Counted from the stretch's first letter, positions 1 through 12,837 are shown. The stretch is DNA of 64,000 nt from Streblospio benedicti (GCA_019095985.1 CM032663.1:41684805-41748804), one strand, 5' to 3'. A program made the numbers and translations. The notes: generated by a model from the sequence alone, not told the origin.

Positions 1-2817
1 TGATGAGCTTTTTTATATATATCCATAAACACAGTCTATCTAATTTCAGAAGCCAAGTGTTTGCATTTAGCAACAAACTCCAGACACCAACTGAAGTGAA
101 TTGATATATGGTGCTGCTGTTGCTGATGCTGCAAGCGATAATGTTTCCCCGCTGGATCGTGCCAAGTGGAAAACTACACCAAGTTTATCAGAGTTTTATT
201 CCTATTACTGCGTCATTCAACTCGAAGAGTTGTCTTTATCTTCGCAGCATCCGCGAGGAGCAGAAGTGGTGGTGACTAGCGCCGCCGCTGTCTTTGGCAC
301 TCGCTACTTCGCTCGTAGGCGGTCAGACTTGACTGAAGTGTTTGCCGCGGTGGTCGATTTAATCGTTCTTTTCGTATTTGTAGACGACGAGAGTGCGGGT
401 AGTGTGAAAGGAAACGGCGCTTCTTTTCAACGTAGTTAGTCGTGCAATACGCGTTAAGTCTCAATTCTTCTACTGCGTCTTTCCCAATTAGCCCTATCTG
501 AATCTTTGTTTGAATAGCATTCACGTTAAAGTTATTCAAATTCTACTTACAAAAATAACAATAATATAAATGCTTAGTGTGCACGAATATTGTCACGCGC
601 TGTCGAAACACGTTTATTAGTACAAAGGGTCAGCTAGAGACCAAAGTGTTACAAACATGCATGCAATTTCATCCATCAACATAACCTGTTATACGCGACA
701 AAACATGAACCCGCGGTCTTTCCCGCAATGTATAACATTATAGCTAATCAGACGCTCTTTCATAAACTACTAGGCACTACAAACATGATAACAGACGACA
801 CTACAAAGTGTAACAAGCAAATTAATGAGGTTTTCCAGACATACAACAATAGTCTGCATGGGAGGAATGGGTCCAAAGCAACATCACACGGCAAACAAAA
901 TCAATGCAATAGCTATGACTTGGCGTTCTGTGCAGTGTGCCAATCATATACTCGATTTTGATTGGTCACAAGCCTGTTTTCAATAGCAATATCTCACTAC
1001 AGTCACAAAAACTCTTTTTAGAACGGAGAAGGAAGAGTGTCGCACATTTTTTTTAGAATTTCCAGATTTATGTATTTTTGCGTGTCGAAACCACAATATC
1101 CTTAAAACAGCTTACTCGGGCAAGAACCATGATGCTTGTGCATAGCGAATGTCAGATTACCATTAACGCAAACAAGTTTTACGTATAGCCGAGGCTCCTG
1201 TAAAATACAAAAAATACAATTGAGTTTTAAGACAGAAACATTGGGTGTCATAATGTCCCTCATGGGATTCCCAATAGACAAGTGTCTCTGCCTACATAAA
1301 GGAAAAAAAATCTATTACCCCTACAAACGACAATAATGTCTAAAGTCAACCACATAACTGTCCTCAAATAGTAGCATTTTGAACAATGCTGTGCATGTGG
1401 TGTGTGGCTGTGACCTAATACGTTTCGACAAAGCTATAGCGATGATTGCTAATTGGAACTTGTCACAATCGGTCTTATTACTTTCGTATCTATGGTAACA
1501 ACAAATATCTTACTAACAAGTGTTACGATAATTAATTAGCTCTTAGTATGCGGTAATTGTCCACGATGCGAATAATCACAAGGAATACACACCTGCATGG
1601 TGTCACAATGTCTTAATCATAAGAATTGTGATGCTTTTGAACACGTGTGTTTAATGTTCTTAGTTTTTTAACGTTTATGAAAATGATGACAAGATATGGG
1701 TTCTCGATTATTTGAATTGAACCTTTAGAGACGTTGTCAACTAAAAGTGAAAACTGGTAGTTGGTCAAATCTCAATAACACAGTCAACACGTGCACTAAA
1801 CTCATATACACTTACACCTGTTTTATTTGATTTATATCAATATCAATATTATCAGTGGGACACTATTACAAGTAACTTTCCAAGAACCATATCTTACTCT
1901 ATTTATCGCTGATCTTTCCATGGCTCAATGCATTATTTTATGACACAATTTACAAGCAAGTGTGCCACTCGGGAATTGATAAGCGTGTACACTTGCACTA
2001 ATTACTAGCAAATATGACATCAATGCGCGATAAAGTCTACAATGAGCAAAACTGTGCACGTTGAGTCATGCTTGACATGATAATTTCATGGCAGAAAAAG
2101 TCTGAGACCACGATTTACGGGTTATGAATAGGCCACGAGTTTATCATATAATGGGGTTATGGCAACAGAAAGCAATTTCAGCACCACACGTTATAGCAGG
2201 ACCAGTATAGGCAGGACATAGGCAGTCGACCTAAAATGAGTGATATTTTACTTGTCATTTTTGAGTGTAGGTGTATGTAAGTTCGTGAGTGGGGATGACC
2301 AAAATTTGCTTACCAGTGAGTTTTTCTTCATATAAGATATACAGTAAAATATTAGTCAAAGATATCCTCTATACAGCTGCCATATACAACAAATATATGT
2401 ATGTTTATTTGTTCACCAACTGAAAAATAGTTGATTTTCTATAGCCTAGATTACGAATTAGTACCATACATAGTAAACTATGATTTAAACTGGGTTAGAC
2501 TATCAAAGTAAAATATAAACAAAATAATTTCTTTATCAAGTTGATAGATTGATAACGTCGACAAACACATACATGCACCGATACTACATCATTCTCTTGT
2601 GTAAGGCTGTTAAGCACGTCCTAAAATGTGATAATTGAAGACTCATAAATAGGCATATTGTAATACAACAACTGAGAACTGACCATGTAAAAGTTATTGA
2701 TTCTGTATTGATTCTGCATACGGACAGTCCTGATACAACTTATTTTTACAACATATTTTTACAAGGCAGTTCTGGAGGTCGATATCGAATGAAAATACAT
2801 GCTTAAGACTGATAGCC
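1..2817. other. Upstream intergenic sequence with a CpG-rich patch
   Basis: No convincing gene was found here. About 150-470 is clearly richer in G+C and in CG dinucleotides than the AT-rich sequence around it, and both strands are open over short stretches (112 codons on plus, 87 on minus). Neither translation resembles a known protein. In invertebrate genomes such CpG-rich patches often mark promoters or 5' exons, so it could be the 5' end of a gene lying to the left or of the kinase gene to the right. From 500 to 2817 the sequence is AT-rich with only short chance frames. Confidence 0.3.
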
Positions 2818-5081
2818 ATGTCTGAAATAAAGAAGATAGACATATGGATAGATGCTGCTGATTTCACGGCAGGGATTTATAAACTTTTGACAGTAATTAA
2901 ACCACATTGGACTACGCCTGATGTGATTATTCAGGTATAAGTACACGTATTTTCACAAACTATTAATGAAGTATCAAATGGCACTACTATTATATCGTTG
3001 TTAGAAGGCTCAATTATAGGCTTCTTAATATGTGAGAAATCTCATCTTAGTAAGTAAACGTTTGAACAAATATTGTCAATAAACAAAAGGGGAATCGTCA
3101 CGTAACCGATCTTCTAGGGTTTCGTACGCTCCATCGTTAGGCCTAGAAAAAATGATTGTTTGGTTCCGGTAACATGATTTTGAAAAATAGGTTAGTAAGG
3201 TAGGTATTTTTTTCTTCATATTTTTTACCGCAAAAAATTAGGTTAGGTAGGAGGGGCCTGTTCTTTTTTTTACTCCAAATAGAAAACGAAAGTGACTGCA
3301 CACACAACATGATGGTAAAATTAAACAAAAATGATGAATTACATATGATTTTTTTATTGGATCGCTAAAATTAGTATATCATTTTATGTCTGAATCCATA
3401 GGTTCGAAGTTTTTATAAAAGAACTCAATAAAAAGATTAGGTTAGGGGGTTAAAATGGGTTAGCTAGGGTTACTGGAACCACAGGATAATTTTTTCTATG
3501 CCTTAGCGGGCATGTAAAAAGCTCACGAAAATGAAATATTTTGGGGGGAAATGGGTATTGGGGTGCGCACCCTACCTGGTTCATGCAATGACTAACTGAT
3601 AAATAGGCTCCAATTTTATTGCTTATAAAATGGTGGTGGTAGCCAAATATTTTTGCCTAATTGTTGATTCTCAGTCTTATAATTCCATACTTTACTTAGC
3701 GGATTGCCAACCATCTAATGATTATCAAAAGCGATTCTATATTCAATTGATATTCAGTTCTGGCCATGCTGATACTAAACAATGTATCACACAGCCCGTG
3801 GACAAATCTGCATAATACTGAGATAACGTGTCTTCTACCAGAAAATGGAAGGTGGATATATCAACTCAAACTTTCAAGTCTACGTAAACCATGATGAAAG
3901 CGACATGATTACCATCCGTGTAAATGGTCCTGGAAGTGGCGAGTACGTTAATAGAGACCGGGAATTGTATTACATGCACCAGTTGGCAAAAGCTGGTATC
4001 TCGCAGCCTATCATCTGTACATTCAACAACGGGCTAGTGGTACGTTATGTTAAAGGCGTCACATTGGATGCCACCCTACAAAGTGACTTACATGTTGCAA
4101 GGTATGTATATGTTTATATTTGACTTGCGGATTTCATGTACTTTACCTGTCTGGATATATAAATTAGAAATGTATAACTCTGCTAATAGCATATTGTTGC
4201 CAATGGTTTTATTATTTCAGCACTATCCTTTATATATGCGAAATCTTTCACTGTTAATTAATGTAACAAACCTATGCCCCCCCCATATCACTGGTCATGA
4301 ACATAGGCCCGATTGTGCCCGATTGCGTTTTCCCATAAAATATCGACCACTCCCCTCTACTCGCCCGTGCTCTTCCATGCTCACCCCTACTCGTCGCCAT
4401 TCTGGCTGTCTACGCGCCTGGGCTGTATTCGGGCACACATACGACAGGGTGCAACTATTGCAACAATCACCGATACTCGTCCTGTCAATCGACCAATATT
4501 TTTTAAAGTTTCCTGCACCTTCAAACAGTAAATTTAATTTTCCAATGGTTATCAATCACAATCCACGTACATCGTCTCACAATCATCCCGCAATCGGTCT
4601 TGCTTGGGCGGCCTTGTGTCTGGACTGGTCCCCACTCTTTCCACATTCCATTAGACATGACAGGGATGACTGAAGACGTTTAAAAGACGATTCTAAGACA
4701 AGGTTAAGTTTCGTAGAGGATGTACAGGCCCACTTGATATCAGCCGATTAGACACGAGAGACTGTTGGACAAGTGAAGACCATCAGGTATGATAGCCTCT
4801 CAATCGCGGGTGATTTAGAGTAAATCCCTCCAAAGGTCTTGCACTCACAACCTAGACCGACTTGAACTACCAACCTCCTGGTCATGAATCCCTGTCAATG
4901 CGCTCAACCATCACTGCCAATCTAATGTTATAATATGGCTGGCATGCCAAATGGGGACAGAAGGGCGATTAAGAGTCCTTCCATTATAGAATAACCAAGG
5001 GTCTGGTGGGGCTTAACTCACAACTTCATGGTTCTGAGACCAGCCTCATAGCTCCTGGTAATTCCGGGTAATCCTAATGTG

Positions 5082-5113
<32 letters not shown>

Positions 5114-8100
5114 TGTGTGTGTGTGTGTGTGGAACCCCCGAAATTCTGTCTTTATGTTGGATTTGAACCCACAACCTTCTGGGCTCGAGTCCAACTCCCG
5201 ATCCTCCAGACCACCAAACTTTCAATGAGAGATTACAACGATACAATCATCCAAATTAGTTAACTCATAAAATGTATATACACACACGCTCACGCACACA
5301 CACGCACGCACGCACGCACCCGAGCACCCACGCATGCATGCACGCACGCACACTTTGACCCCTGCATCCATCACTCCACAAGAGGAGTAAGTTGCACAAT
5401 TATAAAACTGATATATTGGTATCATGGTGTGAGTTTGTTCTCACAACCATGATGTCGTGAATTCGAACCGCATCAGGGTCACTTCTTATTCTAAAATGCA
5501 TGTTCAATAAAAAAAATCACCGCCTTTAGAAAACTGACTGGAATCTTTGCACCTAAGATCGGACAAGTAGGTGTGGTTAGGGGTGGGTGGCAATTATTGT
5601 TCAATCGTTCTCTCTCATTCTCACTCGTCTTGACATATTGCCCTGATTTAAAAGCGATTACAGACGAGAATTTGGCCAACATGAGGTGATAAACAATGTT
5701 TACATACTTTATATAGTGGGTACAGATCAAGTGTTGTAATACATGTTAGTGTTACATGTCTGTGGGGTCCGTCTTAAAGTTGGGCCATGTCGTGGTCCAT
5801 TCTTTCTCCCTCGTCTAGAATGTTTACACGTACTACATGCACAATATCGGCCTATTCACGAATATGATTTTTGGTAAAATTCCTGCAAATTCCGTGAGAT
5901 TTTAGCAATTCGCCATGAACATACACTAGGCTAATTCGATCTCCTACTCTTGGTGAGACAGAGGCTTTACAATGACCTTTATTGCACATATTTCACAAGT
6001 GTAACGTAGGTTTATATGTATAAAAAGCATATCAACACCATTCCCACATATCCAAATTAAATTTTGTTCTTGTATTTTTCGTGTTATTTATTTTTTAAGC
6101 TTGGTTGCAAGTGATCTATATAGACTACACAATACTAAGATCGAACCCTATCCAGGTAAATGTTCGTACACACACATATATAGAACGGCAGTAAAGCCAA
6201 TCAATGCACACAAATTTCAGCGGAATATTTTTTCCATCGGCCGAATGCTAATTTCACTATTATATTGAAGTATCCTTAAATTATAGGCGATGTTAAATTA
6301 CCCGACGAAAAATTTGAAGATTTGATCGTGAGTCATCAGAAACAGATAGCAGGATTTTGGTGTGATGAACACCCAGGGTACGTTGTTCAGCGAATCAACA
6401 CTTAAAACAGCTAATACAAGGTATACGCTATCACTAGATAATGCAAGGTGAATTATGAATATGAAACAATAGTCAGGATTGTTGCTGTAAAGTTCAGTTA
6501 AGCTTCTTTTAAAGGATATCAAAGCTCGTTTATTTAGTAAAAAGTCAAAACTCAGAGGATTTCAGCTGAATGTTTGAGGACGTTGTGTAGCCAGGGCAAT
6601 CGTTTTATGCGCCATGCACCTCGTATTTTTGACGGGTGAGAATTTAAATGTTCCAAACTCACTTGTAACATTTCACTCGGGACGCATGGAATGTAAAACA
6701 TTCAGAATCGAAAATGGATTTATTTCACAGCTGGAAAGGTTGATAAATAATTGGACATGTTATGATTTAACTAGTGTGTGATAATACCGGTAACTTTACT
6801 TACAACTTTGTTTTAGGTTTTCAATACCCTCGAAGGCAGAAACTTTAGAGATAGTCGATTTCATTAAAGAGAATTGCAGATCTTTGTACACGTCTGCGCC
6901 CCTGAGGTTGTGCCATTTAGATGTTGTTATGGGAAACGTGATATATAACAAAAGCTTGGGTACAAATTTTACCACATTGGTTCAATCTTGTTCCTTTGAA
7001 ACTGTTTTATCAAGTTCATAAACCTTAAAGTAAATGATAGATTACCTATTCTCTTCAATTCAATGTAGATGCAGTGTTCTTAATCGACTGGGAATTGGTT
7101 GATTTTGCACCACTTGAAAGGGACTTGTGCACCCATCTAATTGAGTGGGAAGGTAAGCAACCGACAGGACATGGGTTCCAGTGACTTCTCGATCACTGTG
7201 ATAAGCACTAGCTTCACCAAACTGCCCTATATATCATATTACGCCCGATTACCATTGCACGAACAGTATCGCATACCATATCACATATTACACTCTTATT
7301 AATTGAACTACTAGCTTATACCCGTGTGGTCAAATAGGCTTGCTGAGAACCACATTGAATCACTCCAGGTACGTAATCGTATAGTAGATCCCAACTCCCA
7401 ACTAAATCATTGGTGAAATCCATTAACTTGGCATGTAAAATGAAAATCTACGGGAGGAAATGTTAGTGTCCATGTAAATGGAAACACAATGCCCTACGTA
7501 GGCATAGAAAAAAGACATGTGGTGAATGTATAAATATGTTTTTACAGCATTTTATTTTCCAACACCCTTGTCCTGACGACACTTGCCCACGTCCTGACAG
7601 CACCATCACCCATCCTGAAAGTACCCTGACGGCATCCCATGTCATTTATTGAAAGGCAGTTTTTTGACTATGTAAACATGGCAGGGTGACCATCCTCTGT
7701 AATAGCCTGTGAAAATCAAAGTCATTGCGATTTCCCCCTAACATGGCTATAAGTATTCTTATTTAGAGAGTACAAACTACAAACACCTAATTAATGTTAA
7801 TACAATAACTACACAGCAAACATTAACATCAAATATGATTCATTGGCGGAGGTTTTAAGAACCATTTAACAACAGTCGATGATGAAAAGAAAGTCAAGAC
7901 ACCAACCATCCAAAAATAAAGGCCATTCCGCAATGCCCTCATTTTGACACAACCCAAACATTTCCTGATAGTACCTGCCAGCATTCCCCCATCCACAGAC
8001 CACTAATTAACCACAAATACTTATTACGTCGTTCAGGTCTTCACCACTGGTCAACACCACCCACTCCCACCCATCGTCCTGATAGCACCCACCCTTGTCC

Positions 8101-11100
8101 TAAAACAGCTCAGCCCCAAAAACTGACACCGATTGTCAAATCCTGCATGCATCCTGGCTGCACCCATTACCTGATAGCACTAACATTACCAACCTCTCAT
8201 TCTGGTTGAAGCCACATACACATTGGCATAGCCCAGATACTGACACATTTTGATACTTACACAATACACATATATAGTGAAGTCCTTTTAATACTTAGGT
8301 TCTGTCCATTACGCCCAACCATAATAGTAATAAATCATAATAATCTGGCAAGCATCCATACTCCCGATTACTATAATGTGACTACAGGAACAGTCCAGGC
8401 CTACCAAACACATTCTATGAATAGAGCACATGGATAATGAATAATGTATTAGTTTGGGGCTGTGCATGGGTAACATTGCACATATTACAATTACCAGACG
8501 TTGTGATTTCTATTTGCAGACTGAGATTGAAAATCACCTATGAGTATCGCGAACATGCATCACTGTTAATCTCTATAATCTAGAGTCTTGTATAGGTGAT
8601 GAATATAAACGTTTATACCAGTCTTTAATGACAGAGGTTAGGCATATTATTGCATAATTAATACATGAATACGTACTCTACGTGAAAACCTCCATGGAAT
8701 GGGTTTCCTGTTCCTTTTTTGTGCATTTTGACTTATATCTATTGGTACTATGGAAATGAAGTTACGTTAAATGCAAACACTAGGTTGTTTTGATCTGAGG
8801 ATTTGATACATGTGTGGCAATTGAAAAAAATAATAATTGCATTAAGAAGTAACGAAAACATCCGAGTAAGCTTATCAGACGGTTTGGTAGGCCTGAGTCA
8901 CTCCATGTACATGTGTGTACGATTAGGTCTCAGCCAAGTCATTTTAGTCACAGCTAAGGTAGGAAAAGTTAGTGTTTATATATCATGCCTTCCATGGAAT
9001 TAGGAAAGGAATATATTGAGTAATGTGTATAAAATGAGTACCCCACTCGTTTCTCTCCAGCACGCACCCTTGTGCAAATTGTGGGCATAGGTGATACTTT
9101 GTAACGTTGGTGCTGACCACTTTTGTTAGTTAGTACATAGATATGAATAATAAATAATATTGGCACACTTCATTGCACTGACAATTTAGCACCTTCCAAG
9201 TATTAAAGGTATGATGTGGAGAAAGGATATAGTATACTTGGCGCAGACTGAGAACCTGGATTAACTCGGAGTTGAAGCTCGTATGAGGATATCTCAATCT
9301 CAAGTAAGTCATTGATCACTGACAATGCATTTGGCATCTAGTATGCAAAAGCTATGGGATGAAAAAATTAGTGTCTATGCTAATGGGAACATAATGCTCT
9401 CAATGGCACAGATATTCTTACACACATCAGTAGAACATCCCTATTAAAAAAGACTGCTCTAGGACTGGCGTCAAGTGGTTTAATATTGGAGTGGTCTCCT
9501 TAGAGATGTTTGCAATGGTCTTTTTTATGAAGACTTGGGACTGTTATAAATCATCTTATAATAGAGGTGGTGTATTTATAGAGGTGGTCTTGATTGAAGG
9601 TTCTAATGTACACATAGCCCAATTGGCAAAGTGGTTTTAAGCCCTAGTATTTGAGCCGGTGTGACGCCTTTGGCGTCTTTATGACATCACACTACTCCAC
9701 ATGACGCTGTCATGGCTGCCGCTGTCTGCTATTTTTGTTAAAAAAAACGTTCATTAACAACCACCAGGGCCATTTTGACCATGAAAAACAGATTCGTGCA
9801 AAACTACACAGTACCATGAACGACCTCCTGTAGTTAGATGGCGTCAAGCTAGTCAGGTTAAAGAGGAGATAGCCGAACAAAGTCCAAAAATTAGCGTATT
9901 AATATATAGGATTTGTGGTGTTTGTTTTATTTTAAGCTACTGTTCTCAATTTCTCGAGTGCCAGATTTGACTTAAGTGTCTTGTGTGTGTGCATAGGCAG
10001 ATCAGGGACGGGGGCACAGGGGGGCGCCCCCCCCCCCCCTTCTGCACCAAAATACTTCATTTTCATTGTTTTTTTCATGAAATCCCTTAAGTACGCCCCC
10101 TCATTTTCCTTAAGTGCGCCCCCCCCTTCCAAAAACCTGGATTTGCATATGGTGTGTGTGTGTGCGCGCACGCGCGTGTGTGTGCGCACGAGTGTGTGCG
10201 TGTGTGTGTTTTCTTTCAATTTTTCGGCACAAGCAGACTAGTGACACTTAGTTGCAGTGGAGCGTAATTTTCTCATTTGTTAGTCTGGACCTGCCAGACC
10301 CTCACACCGTAGCTTAATGGCCATCTAGGGCTCAGACCACTAAATGAATGCCCAATCATAAGATCTATAAACAATATAATACATAGGTCCCATCTGCTTT
10401 TGCTTAGTTTTGATTGTTGGGAGAAGATATTGGTTTTCTGCATTATAGTTTTCAATTTCCATCTACTCAGGAGAAAATCATATTGGCATAACAACCTTCC
10501 AAGGACTCTAGCAACCTTTGATGAGCACTACCCCCTGAAATCCTCTCTAGTCTACCCCAGTTATACATTTGTATATGACTGGCTAACAACTGACCATTTA
10601 CACTAAATATTCAATTAATCTTAATTAAAATAACTGGTTTGGCATCTATTTAGCCATAGCTTATTTTTTTTACCATAGCTATAGTAATAATCGGAATCAC
10701 GCCTACTGCTTAAATAACATGACGATTCGGCAGCACCGACATGTTTGAACCGAGTTGTTTGCGATTTTGCATTGATTGGATGGTCTGAGCCCTCTGACAG
10801 AATGAGGATCCTGAGATGCAGCAGATATCAGTACATGTAAATTGTAGGAATTGACCACGAGATTGGAGTGTCAATCGCAAAATTGAGCATGCTGACGTCT
10901 GATTTACCCGAACGAAGTGACACGACAATCGAGTGGTCAATCACCATTCTATCATGACTAAAATCCATTTTCATGATTTTATTTTAAAATAAATCATATT
11001 ATAACATTCAACATTCAAGTCAATTTCGTTTGTTTTGAGCGCGCGGAGACGTCAATTCCTACAGTTTTGAGCGTGCGGAGGCGTTAGTCGAAACTGTTGC

Positions 11101-12195
11101 ACTCCGCACAGCATCAACACGCCTTACTACGTGAGCGGCTGTATTGATATTGTGAGGAGGTTAGACTAGCGCCGTGGGGTTTTTTGGGGGGAGCGTGTTT
11201 TCCATCGCAAAATTGAGCACGGAGATTGACCAATCAGCGTGGGCTATTGGCGGTGATTTTTGCACGGAATGATAGAATGTCTGATTGCCGGAGACTACTC
11301 ATAAGCTAAACATTAATGAAACAAAATATAGCCTTCTAAAAAGGTAATCTTGATGTGTACTTTATTTTGAAGACTTCAAACCATCAAAGGAGTTTATACT
11401 CGAATGGCTGAAGATGTACTTAGTGCTGGAGAAGAAAGGGCATGCAGTGGAAGAGGAACTTCACCAGTTCTACATACGATTTAAGCGGGCTATGTTGGTG
11501 ATTGCAATATTTTCAGCTGAATATATTCCATTCTCATTGTATGCATGCCGAAGTTTCGGAGCCGCAAAACTTCCTGACACATAAGATAAATATTTGTTAT
11601 ATTCTTAACATATATGATACATATATTGCACTTCTAGTAGTTGCAGTTGTACATAGTTGAATTCTAACCAAAGAGCTCCAACTGACTACCAAGAAAGCAA
11701 ATACTCAGTATATACTAGTAATACTAAGTATATAATCGAGCGATTTAACAACGGTATATCAAATGAAAACTAATGCTTAAAAGTTTCATGAGAATGATTG
11801 TTTATTTTTTTTATGATGTTTACTATTTATTCACTCAGTTATGTTTGATGACGTTCTTCGTCTGGGCAATGGTTGAGTACAGCTCACGAAGCGCAAGAGG
11901 AGAGTGCGAAACCTCCTGTTCGGAATATCTCAGGTGAATGACATTATCATGAATTATCACGAGATTTGAAGACACCGGCCGTAAATGTGAAAAGAACGAA
12001 CAGCACAAGGCAATTATTATATAGAGCGTTAGTGATGTAAACTGAATTTGGATGCTGATATACCCTACTTGTTTGTATTAATGCTTTAAAACACTCCACT
12101 ACATAATGTTTTATTTCCCTTTCAGAATGTGCGAAAATGCCTATAGACAATATAAAGAAACACGTTTGGAGCTTCAAACTCTAGGCATTATCTAA
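2818..12195 (+). CDS. Divergent choline/ethanolamine kinase-family protein, nine exons
   Basis: Coding exons by splice signals and phase: 2818-2934, 3842-4101, 4221-4252, 6566-6635, 6817-6959, 7069-7152, 11373-11497, 11839-11933 and 12126-12195. They sum to 996 nt, or 331 residues plus stop, slightly shorter than the usual 350-460. Every exon junction keeps frame. Family landmarks appear in order: an N-terminal KPHW segment (res. 28-31), EGGYINSNF like the family's GGxTN turn (42-50), NRDRE (77-81), TFNNG followed by KGVTL (99-114), Brenner motif HLDVVMGN (193-200; catalytic D195, N200), IDWE (213-216; metal-binding D214), then EWLKMYL and a C-terminal helix. These kinases phosphorylate choline or ethanolamine with ATP in the cytosol, the first Kennedy-pathway step. 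Substrate cannot be told. Divergent points are N to L in the Brenner motif, E to R after FNNG, and a shortened middle region. The 32-nt exon 3 has a weak donor (GTTAAT) and is the least certain piece. The start ATG is the first in exon 1. Confidence 0.82.
3131..3511. repeat. MITE-like TIR element in intron 1 of the kinase gene
   Basis: Two imperfect inverted arms of about 40 bp bound this ~380-bp stretch. The left arm at 3133-3173 contains TAGAAAAAAT then TGGTTCC and GTAAC. The right arm at 3470-3510 carries the reverse complement of the same three blocks in the same order. The interior is AT-rich and repeats the word AGGTTAG. No transposase frame is present, so this would be a non-autonomous DNA element. 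The superfamily is unknown and no target-site duplication was clear. Confidence 0.6.
4850..4925 (-). repeat. tRNA-derived SINE head (fragment)
   Basis: Read on the minus strand, this stretch has an A-box-like TGGTTGAGCGC followed about 40 bases later by a B-box-like GGTAGTTCAAGTC. That is the internal RNA polymerase III promoter layout of a tRNA-derived SINE. It does not fold into a proper tRNA cloverleaf with paired acceptor ends, so it is not a tRNA gene. It lies in intron 3 of the kinase gene. Confidence 0.45.
5076..5352. repeat. (GT)n and (CA)n microsatellites around a SINE fragment
   Basis: A (GT/GC)n tract at 5077-5131 and a (CA/CG)n tract at 5278-5352 flank a minus-strand tRNA-like segment at about 5155-5225. 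That segment has the B-box-like word TGGGTTCAAATCC on the minus strand and an A-box-like TTGGTGGTCTGGAGG. The short open frames here (Cys/Val/Arg or His/Thr strings) are microsatellite translations, not genes. Confidence 0.7.
5395..5480 (+). repeat. tRNA-like SINE head fragment
   Basis: This plus-strand segment has a B-box-like GTGAATTCGAACC at about 5457-5469, preceded by GTTTGTTCTCACAACCATGATG. The same arrangement (TCTCACAACC, a short spacer, then a GTTCGAGTCC-type box) recurs at 57118-57160, so the two probably belong to one SINE family. No complete tRNA fold is visible. Confidence 0.35.
7311..9909 (-). mobile_element. Possible non-autonomous Helitron in intron 6 of the kinase gene
   Basis: On the minus strand one edge (near 9909) begins CCTATATATTAATACGC and the other (near 7311) ends ACGGGTATAAGCTAGTAG. 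The second resembles the GC-hairpin plus CTAG terminus of the element at 41499-42667 and is the kind of 3' end known from Helitrons. The interior, about 7560-8200, is C-rich and repeats variants of CCTGATAGCACCCACC in degenerate tandem. No Rep/helicase frame exists. The boundaries are inferred from terminal motifs only, and the 2.6 kb may be a composite of several insertions. Confidence 0.33.
10945..11279. repeat. Short TIR-bounded repeat in intron 6
   Basis: The word CATTCTATCAT at 10945-10955 is matched by its exact reverse complement at 11269-11279. Inside and just outside, the phrase TCGCAAAATTGAGCA appears twice (about 10875 and 11205) with GACCAATCA-type neighbours. This looks like a small composite MITE. 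The TIR is only 11 bp, so the boundary call is weak. Confidence 0.35.
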
Positions 12196-12360
12196 ATTAT
12201 ATCAAAGTGACTATCATGTCAGTAGATATGTTTGATACCGGATAATACCGTAGATAGAAGACACGTGTTTTGTGAAATATAGTGAAACTCTGTTGAATAT
12301 CATGTTGTTGGGTTTTTTTTCGTTTTTTGTTTTAATAATAATTTGACCAACACTGATGTT

Positions 12361-12512
12361 AAAAACAAATTTAATAATGATTAAGATTAGATGCAATATT
12401 AAATTTTTCAATAATTTTAACAAATTTTCGGCATGTACATGCCGAAAATTTGTTAAAATTATTAAAAAATTTATTATTGCATCTAATCTTAATCATTATT
12501 AGATTTGTTTCT
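12361..12512. repeat. Near-perfect 76-bp-arm foldback (palindrome)
   Basis: The left arm (12361-12436) and right arm (12437-12512) are reverse complements with about four mismatches and no loop; the centre is GGCATGTACATGCC. Near-identical arms suggest a recent origin. It starts about 165 bases after the kinase stop codon and before the AATAAA at 12832, so it may be transcribed in that gene's 3' UTR as a long hairpin, or it may be an independent foldback/MITE insertion. Confidence 0.85.
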
Positions 12513-12831
12513 AATCAATGGATGCGGCACAGCAATTACTACATTTATTTTTTACTGATGTTAAAATGTTATCACAAAGATCAATCAAATGTTATCTCTT
12601 TATGCAGTACGCTATATTGAGTTCGGGCATGATACCTACATTACACCTATTCGCGTTGTTTCTTTCGCAAAAGCAGACGAATATCACCAAATCACACAAC
12701 CCCGCCTCTTTCTACCCATGCGTGGACAAATGGATCCGCTCGTATTTTCACAATCAAGACAAAGACATACGCACATCCAAGAAGTCAAATTCCGAGCTGA
12801 TATTGTTTTGTAAATCTTGTAAATAACCTGC

Positions 12832-12837
12832 AATAAA
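12832..12837 (+). terminator. Candidate poly(A) signal of the kinase gene
   Basis: This is a canonical AATAAA on the plus strand about 640 bases past the kinase stop codon. It would give a 3' UTR that includes the foldback at 12361-12512. In AT-rich sequence an AATAAA by itself is weak evidence. Confidence 0.3.

Noticed and set aside
4047-4673. 208-codon plus-strand frame
   Set aside because: It starts inside exon 2 of the kinase in another frame and runs through intron sequence; composition is not protein-like.
6591-6635. Alternative, shorter exon 4 of the kinase using the acceptor at 6589-6590
   Set aside because: It also keeps phase with exon 2, but then the conserved helix ending in His (exon 3) is lost. 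The 6566 acceptor with exon 3 gives a better match to the family, though RNA data could reverse this.
10020-10240. Pro/Ser-rich frames of 86-95 codons on both strands
   Set aside because: They translate C-runs and a (GT)n tract.
11498-11583. Read-through of kinase exon 7 into VIAIFSAEYIPFSL... ending in a TAA
   Set aside because: The donor at 11498 and the in-phase exons 8 and 9 restore the family's C-terminal helices, so the read-through is taken as intron.
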